A DNA stretch of 64,000 nucleotides. Origin: an uncultured Bacteroidota bacterium (lineage in GTDB: Bacteria; Bacteroidota; Bacteroidia; Chitinophagales; Chitinophagaceae). The notes beneath the pieces were generated by a model that did not search any database, was not told the origin of the DNA, and was given only the letters and a program-made list of their open reading frames with translations. How positions within the stretch are numbered: position 1 is the first letter of the stretch; each line of letters opens with the position of its first letter. Position numbers and translations under genes: made by a program. Shown piece after piece: positions 57,521-64,000 of this stretch. The stretch covers positions 1 through 64,000 of the forward strand of contig CAIVEH010000167.1 in NCBI GenBank assembly GCA_903904855.1. The letters are read 5' to 3'.

Positions 57521-58516
57521 ATGAATCAAGACTTACTAATAAGACTATTTCGCTCCATTGAAGGAGAAAAAAGCGATGATATTGTCACTGTTGCCAATTT
57601 AATTATTGAAGATGAAAACAAAAAGGGTCATGGAAAACTTGCCGACAGATTAAAATCAATACTCGATAAAAATATCAATTCAACACAGCTATTTCGAGGC
57701 GAGTTACGAAAATTGCTTCCACAGGGAATTACAATACCTACAGACAAGAGACATAATTTTCCTTTAGCAACACTAATTGAACGCGACGAACTGAGACACG
57801 AAATGGTTCTTCCTGTTGAAACGGAAGAAAAAATAAGGAGGATAGAAAAAGAGTTTGCAGCTAAGGAGCGCTTGGCCCATCATGGATTAATGTATAAGCA
57901 AAAAATCCTTCTCTATGGTGGCCCTGGCTGCGGCAAAAGTATGAGCGCTGAAAGAATAGCATGGAATTTAGGTCTGCCATTTCTTAAAGTACGATTTGAT
58001 GTTATTATTTCGTCCTATTTAGGTGAGACGGCCGCTAATCTTACAAAGCTTTTTGATGGCATCAAGGATTATCCATGTGTTTTACTCTTTGATGAGTTTG
58101 ATATTGTTGGTAAAACAAGATCAAATTCGCAGGATGTTGGCGAGATGCACAGAATAGTAAATATTTTATTGAGCTTATTGGAAGAATATCATTCCCAAGG
58201 CCTGTTAATTGCAACTACAAATTTAGAAAATGCTCTTGATAAAGCACTTTTTAGAAGGTTTGACGACATCATTGAAATTCCTAAGCCAAGTAAAGAAGAA
58301 ATACTACGTCTAATCAAAATGACTTTGTCTTCCATAGAAAAGTCGAAAGATATTAACTGGAATTTGCTCGTTGATAAGATGATTGGTTATAGCGCTGCCC
58401 TTGTCGTGAAAATCGTGAATGATGCCGCAAAGCTTACTGTCATTGGCAACGAAAAAATATTGAAGCAGGAGCATGTGGAAAAATCCTTAACCGAAAACCT
58501 TCTATACACAAAATAA
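57521..58516 (+). CDS. ietA: AAA+ ATPase of an ietAS-type defence/TA module
   Basis: 331 residues. The N-terminal 120 residues are helical; then the AAA+ core: Walker A GGPGCGKS (133-140), Walker B VLLFDEFD (187-194), sensor 1 ATTN (231-234) and the arginine-containing ALFRRFDDIIEIPKPS. It lies 4 bases before a subtilase gene, the arrangement of the ietAS pair, first described for Agrobacterium Ti-plasmid incompatibility and later found to protect against phage. It probably remodels or unfolds a target for the protease, or restrains it. No helicase or DNA-binding domain is seen. Confidence 0.87.
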   Translation: MNQDLLIRLFRSIEGEKSDDIVTVANLIIEDENKKGHGKLADRLKSILDKNINSTQLFRGELRKLLPQGITIPTDKRHNFPLATLIERDELRHEMVLPVETEEKIRRIEKEFAAKERLAHHGLMYKQKILLYGGPGCGKSMSAERIAWNLGLPFLKVRFDVIISSYLGETAANLTKLFDGIKDYPCVLLFDEFDIVGKTRSNSQDVGEMHRIVNILLSLLEEYHSQGLLIATTNLENALDKALFRRFDDIIEIPKPSKEEILRLIKMTLSSIEKSKDINWNLLVDKMIGYSAALVVKIVNDAAKLTVIGNEKILKQEHVEKSLTENLLYTK

Positions 58517-58520
58517 TGTC

Positions 58521-61055
58521 ATGCCCGATTTTCCTCATTTAAAGTTACCATTTAAGGTTGATGGTGTAATTAAGCCTTCTAATAGAAGATTTGGAACAGA
58601 ACCGAACGAGAGGACGGTAGGAAATAGAGTGAATAGGCAGCAGCATGGACAATACCTGGGCGCGTCAGCAAATACACTTCTTGAAAGTTGGAAAGACCTA
58701 AAAGCGAAAAAACAAAAAGAAGGGTTAGATCTTCCAAATTCAGATGACATTCCCGTGTTTTTGAAGATCGATACATCGGTTTTTAATATTGATTCTTTAA
58801 CTAATTGGGGAATAGAAATTATTTCTGAGGAACAAGAGGGATATATAATCGGAGCTTCTCTTGATGGACTTCAATCATTTCAAGAAAATATAAACCAATT
58901 CCTAAATGAAGATGGCCGTTACAGAGATAAGGCGGCACAAATCTGGGAGTTTGTTACTGATGATAATTGGCGGGTTGAACAACTTTTGAAGGGGGATTTA
59001 GGTAGCATTTGGGGAAATCTTGAAAATGAAACGGTATATACCGTTGAGTTGGGAGTTTCTTGCTACGTAGCGAATAAAAAAAATTATCCGAATAGAACAG
59101 ATTTTGATTCAGAAGACAGGTATATACGGAAAGTAGAAGAATATAATGAACATGAAAGATCATTACAGATAGCTCGAGGCGATAAACAAATCTTAAGAGA
59201 AAATGAAGTTGAAGGCTACGTACAATTATACGGGGGAACAATGCAGGATATGTGGGACAATGAAACGGATGCCATATTTTTTAAGTTGTCAATTAATGGA
59301 ATCGGATTAAGGGACATTGTATTTACTTATCAATATCTATATGAGGTAAAATTAAGTGTTACATATAATATTGAAACAGCAGAGGGTATTTTAGATGATG
59401 ATTACCAGGTAAATATAATAGCACCGATTGCCACCGCGCCTAAAGTGTGTGTCATAGACAGCGGTATTCAAGAAGGTCATAGGTTACTATCTTTAGCGAT
59501 TGATAGTGCAAATTCCAGATCTTATGTTGAAGGGGATGCTTCTACAGCAGATCATGTTCGGCAATCTGGGCATGGAACTAAAGTCGCAGGTGCCGTTTTG
59601 TACCCATATCAAATACCAAAGAATGGAGACTATCAATTAGAAAGTTTTATCCAAAATGCTCGTATCTTGGATAATAGGAAAAGAATAAGTGACAATAGGT
59701 TTGTACCTGCATTACTACAACAAATTGTAGCAGATTATCCTGAAACAAGAATATTTAATTTATCTGTCACTGAAGATTCTGCATTCATGGGCACGCATAT
59801 GCCTTCTTTGGCAGCTTCAATTGACAAGCTTACTCATGAAAAGGATATTCTTTTTATTGTTGCGGCAGGTAATTTGTATCATAGTTCGGTAGTCCCGAAC
59901 AACCCGGGAATTATCGAGCACATTGCTGCCGGTAAAACGTATCCTGATTACCTTGATGAAAATACTTCCGGAATTTCAAATCCCGGTGTAAGTTATTTTG
60001 CAATAACTGTTGGTTCAATTTCAATGGCCAATTATGAAGACGATGACTATAAATCAATGGCAGGGACAAATTATGTTTCTCCGTTTTCAAGAACAGGTCT
60101 TGGACTCTGGGGAAATATAAAGCCGGATGTTGTTGAGTTTGGTGGAGATTTAGCAAAAAACAAAAACTCTGATGAATTAAAAATTGAGGAATTACTTTGT
60201 CCAGAGTTAGTTAGTTCTACTATACATGGAGCAAGTGCGGTAGGAAGGGATGAAACAGGAACTTCTTACAGTGCGCCCAAAGTCAGTTTTATAGTTTCTC
60301 GTCTCCAGACTGAACATCCCAATGAAAGTGCTCAGATGTATAGAGCTTTAATCATCCAAAGTGCAAGATTGCCCAATCATTGTTTTGATAATCCTACGTT
60401 AAATGACATTAGACGTTATGGTTACGGCGTTCCTGATTTGAGCAGAGCATTAAATAACACAGCAAACCGTGTAACCTTTATCCAAAATGGAACAATCAGG
60501 GTGAAAAATGCAGATATTTATCGACTGAATATTCCGGTAGAATTGAGAGGTGAGGGAAGGGATTTTCGGGTTTTAGTTGAAGTTACACTTTCTTTTACAA
60601 CTAAAACAAGGCTTACGAGAAAGGGAGCTCACTCTTATCTTTCAAACTGGCTGGAATGGCAGTCATCAAAATACAATGAGAGTTTTACCAGCTTCAGAAA
60701 TAGGACGATTGAATACCTTGAATTAGATGACCAGGTAATTGAAGCGGGAGGAATTGAACAAGGTCTTAATTCAATAAGATGGTGCTTAAGAGAAAATCCT
60801 GCCTTTACGAACAACGGAATAAATAGGAATAATTCAACCGTACAAAAAAGTTGGGCAATTATAGAACCACATCAATTTGCCGAAGAGTTCAGTATAGCAG
60901 TTATTGGACATGCTGGATGGGATAAAAACCCCGAACATGATATTCCATATGCTCTTTGCGTTTCTTTTGAAGCAGTAGGTCAAGAATTGCGTGTTTATAA
61001 TTTGATGGCAGAGGCACAAATTGAAACTGTAATTGAGCAAGAAGTAGAAGTATAA
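58521..61055 (+). CDS. ietS: Subtilisin-like (S8) peptidase of an ietAS-type module
   Basis: 844 residues with no signal peptide, so it acts in the cytoplasm. The catalytic triad is complete: Asp313 in VCVIDSGIQ, His351 in GHGTKVAG and Ser582 in GTSYSAPKV, with the oxyanion Asn451 in VAAGN. The N-terminal 300 residues lack the usual prodomain signature and may bind the AAA+ partner or a target. The C-terminal 230 residues beyond the protease domain are beta-rich and unassigned. With the AAA+ ATPase gene 4 bases upstream, the pair fits ietAS. What activates the protease and which host proteins it cuts are unknown. Confidence 0.88.
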   Translation: MPDFPHLKLPFKVDGVIKPSNRRFGTEPNERTVGNRVNRQQHGQYLGASANTLLESWKDLKAKKQKEGLDLPNSDDIPVFLKIDTSVFNIDSLTNWGIEIISEEQEGYIIGASLDGLQSFQENINQFLNEDGRYRDKAAQIWEFVTDDNWRVEQLLKGDLGSIWGNLENETVYTVELGVSCYVANKKNYPNRTDFDSEDRYIRKVEEYNEHERSLQIARGDKQILRENEVEGYVQLYGGTMQDMWDNETDAIFFKLSINGIGLRDIVFTYQYLYEVKLSVTYNIETAEGILDDDYQVNIIAPIATAPKVCVIDSGIQEGHRLLSLAIDSANSRSYVEGDASTADHVRQSGHGTKVAGAVLYPYQIPKNGDYQLESFIQNARILDNRKRISDNRFVPALLQQIVADYPETRIFNLSVTEDSAFMGTHMPSLAASIDKLTHEKDILFIVAAGNLYHSSVVPNNPGIIEHIAAGKTYPDYLDENTSGISNPGVSYFAITVGSISMANYEDDDYKSMAGTNYVSPFSRTGLGLWGNIKPDVVEFGGDLAKNKNSDELKIEELLCPELVSSTIHGASAVGRDETGTSYSAPKVSFIVSRLQTEHPNESAQMYRALIIQSARLPNHCFDNPTLNDIRRYGYGVPDLSRALNNTANRVTFIQNGTIRVKNADIYRLNIPVELRGEGRDFRVLVEVTLSFTTKTRLTRKGAHSYLSNWLEWQSSKYNESFTSFRNRTIEYLELDDQVIEAGGIEQGLNSIRWCLRENPAFTNNGINRNNSTVQKSWAIIEPHQFAEEFSIAVIGHAGWDKNPEHDIPYALCVSFEAVGQELRVYNLMAEAQIETVIEQEVEV

Positions 61056-61079
61056 ATGAATAGACTTCAGGATTATGAG

Positions 61080-61087
61080 TTTTAAAG
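61080..61087. repeat. Target-site duplication, left copy
   Basis: TTTTAAAG immediately precedes the left terminal inverted repeat of the insertion sequence and recurs at 62471-62478 just after its right end. Eight bases is the usual IS256 duplication length. Confidence 0.85.
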
Positions 61088-61148
61088 GAGGCTGTAAATT
61101 AAACTGTGTCAAAGTCCACAAATAAGTGGAACTTTAAAAACACAGTAT

Positions 61149-62387
61149 ATGAAAAAACCGAGTAAGTCTTTTGAGTTTGACTACGAAGAGGTGAAGAACA
61201 AAGCCTTGGAGCAACTCAAAACGGGCCGTCCCCTTTTAGGAAAAGGCGGAGCATTAGCCCCATTATTTAAGTCATTTCTTGAAGCTGCCCTGGAGGCCGA
61301 ACTAGAAAACCATCTACAGGATTCGCCCCGGGAGGAGGAACAAACCAATCGCCGTAATGGGCATGGGATAAAGCAATTGCGGACCAGTGAAGGGACAATG
61401 GAACTATCTACCCCTCGCGACCGAAGTGGCAGCTTTGAGCCTGAGATCGTCAAGAAACGGCAAACCATATTAGCTGACAGTCTAGAGGATAAGATTATAG
61501 GTATGTACAGCCTTGGAATGAGCCTGCGTGATATAGCCTCGCACATTAAGGAGATATACGACACCGACATTAGCCATACGGTACTTTCAGAGATCACCGA
61601 CAGGGTCATTCCGGCTATTCGTTTGTGGCAAGGTCATGCTCTGGATCCGATCTATACAATTGTATGGCTGGATGCCATGTATTACAAGGTAAAAGACGAG
61701 AGTGGCCACATAGTTACCCGATGCCTGTACAACGTCTTAGGAATTGATCTGGAGGGCCGCAAACACCTGATGGGCATGTATGTATCCGAAAGTGAAGGCG
61801 CTAAGTTTTGGCTTAGTGTGTTGACCGATCTGCAGCAAAGAGGGGTCAAGGATATACTCATCGCTTGTATCGATAATCTTGGTGGTTTTGAAGAGGCAAT
61901 TGGTAGTATTTTCCCTAAAACGGAGGTGCAGAGCTGTATCGTCCATCAGGTTCGAAATACAATCAAATACGTAGCCAGTAAAGATGCCAAAGCGGTGGTC
62001 GCAGACGTCAAAAAAATCTATAGGGCGGTAAGTAAGGAACTGGGCGAACAGCACCTAGACGAATTTGAAGAAAAGTGGGGTAAAAAGTATCCTATTGTCA
62101 TAAAATCCTGGCGCAATAACTGGCATAAACTCAGCACGTTTTTTAAATATAGTGCTGATATCCGCAAGCTCATTTACACAACCAATACCATTGAAGGATA
62201 TCACCGACAAATCAGAAAAGTGACGAAAACGAAGGGGGCGTTTACAAACGATATGGCGCTTCTGAAGCTGGTTTATCTTGCCTCGCAGCGGATAATGGAT
62301 AAGTGGACTCAACCGCTTCAAAATTGGAGCCTTACCATTCAGCAATTAAGTATTATGTTTGACGGTAGGATGCCGGAGCTCTTTTAA
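61149..62387 (+). CDS. IS256-family transposase (mutator type)
   Basis: 412 residues, normal length. DDE transposase with an N-terminal DNA-binding region (to about 80, including a TNRRNGHGIKQLRT segment), the first catalytic Asp in VWLDAMYYKV, the second in IACIDNLGGFEEAI, and the third (Glu) in TTNTIEGYHRQIRK. The conserved QSCIVHQVRNTIKYV lies between the last two. No frameshift is seen, so the element may still move. It reads rightward from just inside the left terminal repeat. Confidence 0.95.
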   Translation: MKKPSKSFEFDYEEVKNKALEQLKTGRPLLGKGGALAPLFKSFLEAALEAELENHLQDSPREEEQTNRRNGHGIKQLRTSEGTMELSTPRDRSGSFEPEIVKKRQTILADSLEDKIIGMYSLGMSLRDIASHIKEIYDTDISHTVLSEITDRVIPAIRLWQGHALDPIYTIVWLDAMYYKVKDESGHIVTRCLYNVLGIDLEGRKHLMGMYVSESEGAKFWLSVLTDLQQRGVKDILIACIDNLGGFEEAIGSIFPKTEVQSCIVHQVRNTIKYVASKDAKAVVADVKKIYRAVSKELGEQHLDEFEEKWGKKYPIVIKSWRNNWHKLSTFFKYSADIRKLIYTTNTIEGYHRQIRKVTKTKGAFTNDMALLKLVYLASQRIMDKWTQPLQNWSLTIQQLSIMFDGRMPELF

Positions 62388-62397
62388 AAATTTTATA

Positions 62398-62441
62398 TTC
62401 ATCATGTGTTAGGCGGGCATGCCCGCCTAACACATGATGAA
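62398..62441. repeat. 44-bp perfect palindrome inside the IS right end
   Basis: Two perfectly complementary 22-base arms meet without a loop (axis between 62419 and 62420), with a GGCGGGCATGCCCGCC centre. It starts 10 bases after the transposase stop and ends 5 bases before the right terminal repeat. It is not followed by a T-run, so it could be a terminator of outward transcription, a structured RNA end, or a cruciform. Confidence 0.9.
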
Positions 62442-62470
62442 GGACCTGACACAGTTTACTTTACACTCCC

Positions 62471-62478
62471 TTTTAAAG
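62471..62478. repeat. Target-site duplication, right copy
   Basis: TTTTAAAG immediately after the right inverted repeat, identical to the left copy at 61080-61087. Confidence 0.85.
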
Positions 62479-62639
62479 TTTATTCTGACATGCACATTGC
62501 TTTCGGCAGCCGATTATATACTTTCAGTGTCTCGTCGCGATTTTGAGCAAAAGAAGTGTCATTATGCTCGTTTTAACTTCAAGGCTACAATAATGCTGAT
62601 TTGGATGATTTTGCTTTGATAATTTCAATGATATTATTT

Positions 62640-62681
62640 GACGTTTCGTCATATAGTCGCACACCGGCGAGACAAAACGTC
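62640..62681. repeat. Inverted repeat downstream of the leftward small genes
   Basis: GACGTTTCGTC (62640-62650) and GACAAAACGTC (62671-62681) are complementary at 10 of 11 positions, with a TCGC/GCGA inner stem. It lies just downstream of the leftward gene ending at 62722 and lacks a T-run. It may end transcription or serve as a binding site. Confidence 0.4.
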
Positions 62682-62721
62682 GCCTCTCTTTGGTGCGGGG
62701 GCATCATTTTTTTGCCCTTAG

Positions 62722-62961
62722 TCAAGCTGGAACTTTCTGTGATTTATCAGATTTCCACCCGACCCATTTGCCAGTTTTGATGTCCAAGCCTCGGTTTCTC
62801 ATTTCCATGCACGCCATTTCAACAGGGTCAATTTTCTCGTTGATTATATCAAGAAGTATTTCCCGGTTTGTTTGGCTAAATAGGAAAAGAGGATTTAGGC
62901 AATCATCAACGATGCCCAAAGCTGCTTTCGTGCGCCACGTGTTTATCTCTGTCTGTGTCAT
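62722..62961 (-). CDS. Small hypothetical protein of an accessory element
   Basis: 79 residues from ATG 62961. Mostly helical: EINTWRTKAALGIVDDCLN and a central TNREILLDIINEKIDPVEMAC segment, then a basic end rich in Lys and Trp. No family is recognised. It is downstream of the DUF6876 gene on the same strand (12 bases between), so the two are likely co-transcribed. Confidence 0.6.
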   Translation of the reverse strand: MTQTEINTWRTKAALGIVDDCLNPLFLFSQTNREILLDIINEKIDPVEMACMEMRNRGLDIKTGKWVGWKSDKSQKVPA

Positions 62962-62973
62962 GTCTAAATGTAT

Positions 62974-63315
62974 TTAGTGTTCGGACGGAAGCAAGGCTAC
63001 GCCGGCCTCTACCCACACAGTGCAAACGTCGGCCTCAAAATAAGTCCAGGGTATATTTTGCGATTTTAACACTCTGTCGTTACCATCTGTGCAGATTACG
63101 ATGGCTGAACTGTCTTCGTTCTTACTCAGGCTCCAAACCTGAAATTCCTCGTTCTCGAGTTGTTGTTGGTAAGATGCTATCACATCGGCAAACCACCAGC
63201 ATGAAAATTTCTCACATAGTGCTTTCACCCCATCGGTGATGATCAGGCCGAAGCTAAACTTGTAATAATTGTCTGTACAATTATATTCTTTCAGAGTTTT
63301 GTTTGCATCAATCAT
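62974..63315 (-). CDS. DUF6876 family protein
   Basis: 113 residues from ATG 63315. The order of YKFSFGLIITDGVKALCEKF, SCWWFADVIASYQQQ, FQVWSL, VICTDGNDRVLKSQNIPWTYF and a C-terminal VWVEAGVALLPSEH matches the DUF6876 pattern seen in plasmids and conjugative elements. No function has been assigned to this family. It precedes the small gene at 62722 on the minus strand. Confidence 0.75.
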   Translation of the reverse strand: MIDANKTLKEYNCTDNYYKFSFGLIITDGVKALCEKFSCWWFADVIASYQQQLENEEFQVWSLSKNEDSSAIVICTDGNDRVLKSQNIPWTYFEADVCTVWVEAGVALLPSEH

Positions 63316-63425
63316 TGCGCGCGTATTTTATAGCGCAGTTTAGCCAATCCTTTTTTCCTGTGGAATAGCGGGAGCGTTAATGTGGCGCAAATATGGCGCA
63401 CACATGTTTCAGTCAAAAAAAAACA

Positions 63426-63453
63426 ATAAAAAAAGGCGCTCATTGTGGGCGCC
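63426..63453 (-). terminator. Intrinsic terminator of the leftward partial gene
   Basis: Read on the minus strand, GGCGC-(9 bases)-GCGCC (63435-63453) is followed by a run of Ts (complement of 63426-63434). It lies 28 bases after the stop of the gene that ends at 63481. The other strand also has a T-run after the hairpin, so it may work in both directions. Confidence 0.7.
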
Positions 63454-63480
63454 CGTTTTTATCTCATCTAATTTTTGGAA

Positions 63481-64000
63481 CTACTTAATTTTGTAGCCCA
63501 GGGATTTCGCTACCTTTATTAGCGGTTGGATATTCTCAAAAGTCCATTGCGATGACACTACCACCGATGTTTTATCCTTGAGTACGATGACATGATCTGG
63601 TTTAAAAAAATAACGGTCATATTTTGGCCCTGAAATTTTCCGACCTTCTTCAATCGTCTGTATCACACCGAACCTTTTAAGCAATTCGGGTTTGAAAATT
63701 CCTTGTAGCTGCAAATATGTTGTATCCGGATTGTCGGCAACATAGGCTGAAATTATTGCCCGTGCCAGCCCTCCCTTGTTGTATTCTACGCCGTTCAGTT
63801 TGAATTTTGAATTATCACGAGCGGTTGATTTTTCAGCGGGTGTTTCTTCGATGGTTTGCTGAGGCTGTTCTTTCAATGGTTGTACATCCGATGAAACATC
63901 TGCACCTTGAACAGTTTCTTCAACGACGGGTTCTATTGGCTGTTGTTTTACTTCAGTAATTACAGCAGCAGAAAATTTTGCCGTCAGTCCATCGCCCTGG
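63481..64000 (-). CDS. Partial gene, C-terminal part of an unrecognised accessory protein
   Basis: The frame is open to the right edge of the window, so only the C-terminal 172 residues are present; the apparent start at 63876 is a TTG inside the frame. The part visible first is Glu/Gln/Pro/Val-rich (PIEPVVEETVQ). It is followed by a globular domain of about 100 residues (FKLNGVEYNKGGLARAII, GPKYDRYFFKPDHVIVLKD, TFENIQPLIKVAKSLGYKI). A PRTRC-type or other plasmid-maintenance protein is possible, but I cannot confirm it. Together with DUF6876 it suggests an integrated element that continues past the window. Confidence 0.7.
   Translation of the reverse strand, partial: QGDGLTAKFSAAVITEVKQQPIEPVVEETVQGADVSSDVQPLKEQPQQTIEETPAEKSTARDNSKFKLNGVEYNKGGLARAIISAYVADNPDTTYLQLQGIFKPELLKRFGVIQTIEEGRKISGPKYDRYFFKPDHVIVLKDKTSVVVSSQWTFENIQPLIKVAKSLGYKIK

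Larger units (their letters stand above)
61088..62470 (+). mobile_element. Complete IS256-family insertion sequence
   Basis: 1383 bp, bounded by imperfect terminal inverted repeats: left 61088-61111 and right 62447-62470 agree at 20 of 24 bases (shared core TAAACTGTGTCA). Exact 8-bp target duplications (TTTTAAAG) flank both ends. It holds one intact transposase gene and, near the right end, a 44-bp perfect palindrome. Perfect duplications suggest a recent insertion. It landed about 30 bases after the ietS stop. Confidence 0.93.

Noticed and set aside
62434-62619. Short rightward open frame at the IS right end
   Set aside because: It begins inside the palindrome and terminal repeat and crosses the target duplication, so it is an accidental frame.
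63481-64000. PRTRC system protein E
   Set aside because: The neighbourhood is suggestive, but the visible C-terminal part shows no segment that I can match with confidence.

Overview
The window reads as a chromosomal segment of a Bacteroidota bacterium, most like the Chitinophagaceae and relatives. Supporting signs are nine secreted proteins ending in type IX secretion (T9SS) sorting domains, -7 promoter boxes of the Bacteroidota form TAnnTTTG in front of both tRNAs and several operons, weak Shine-Dalgarno sequences, and family pairings typical of the phylum (DUF3822-rsmD-coaD, two-part Fe-S oxidoreductase, hppD-hmgA).

Layout. 0-6.2 kb: tRNA-Arg(TCT), a secreted hypothetical protein, and a two-gene Fe-S oxidoreductase whose halves are separated by an AT-rich insert holding a solo HicB and a Septu-like ATPase/HNH defence pair. 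6.5-15.7 kb: a leftward surface-polysaccharide operon (bi-domain oxidoreductase, UDP-GlcNAc 2-epimerase, a multi-PAS histidine kinase, a frameshifted heparinase II/III-like gene, a GT4 glycosyltransferase). 15.8-20.2 kb: a 1459-residue secreted protein with Ig-like repeats. 20.6-27.4 kb: tyrosine catabolism (hppD, hmgA), a secreted CocE/NonD hydrolase, and coaD-rsmD-DUF3822. 27.5-37.9 kb: two tandem NHL-repeat T9SS proteins, several secreted or outer-membrane hypotheticals, a peroxiredoxin and a small membrane protein. 38.1-41.1 kb: groES, groEL, an orphan ABC ATPase and tRNA-Arg(CCG).

41.2-56.6 kb is a long run of T9SS cargo: two DUF1566 proteins, a SUMF1-fold protein, two arylsulfotransferase-like proteins, two purple-acid-phosphatase-like metallophosphoesterases and a YHYH-domain protein. 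Inside it sits an ECF sigma factor with a small membrane protein and a CpxP/Spy-like periplasmic protein, and it ends with a HupE/UreJ-family membrane protein. This looks like a regulated surface or metal-handling module.

56.7-64 kb is accessory DNA: two small unrecognised proteins, an AAA-ATPase/subtilase pair matching the ietAS defence architecture, a complete IS256-family insertion sequence with 8-bp target duplications, and plasmid/ICE-type small genes (DUF6876) including one that runs off the right end.

The strongest candidates for a second look are the Septu insertion inside a metabolic operon, the ietAS pair with operator-like direct repeats, and the sigma-factor-linked T9SS cargo cluster. 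All family calls come from reading motifs, without database searches.
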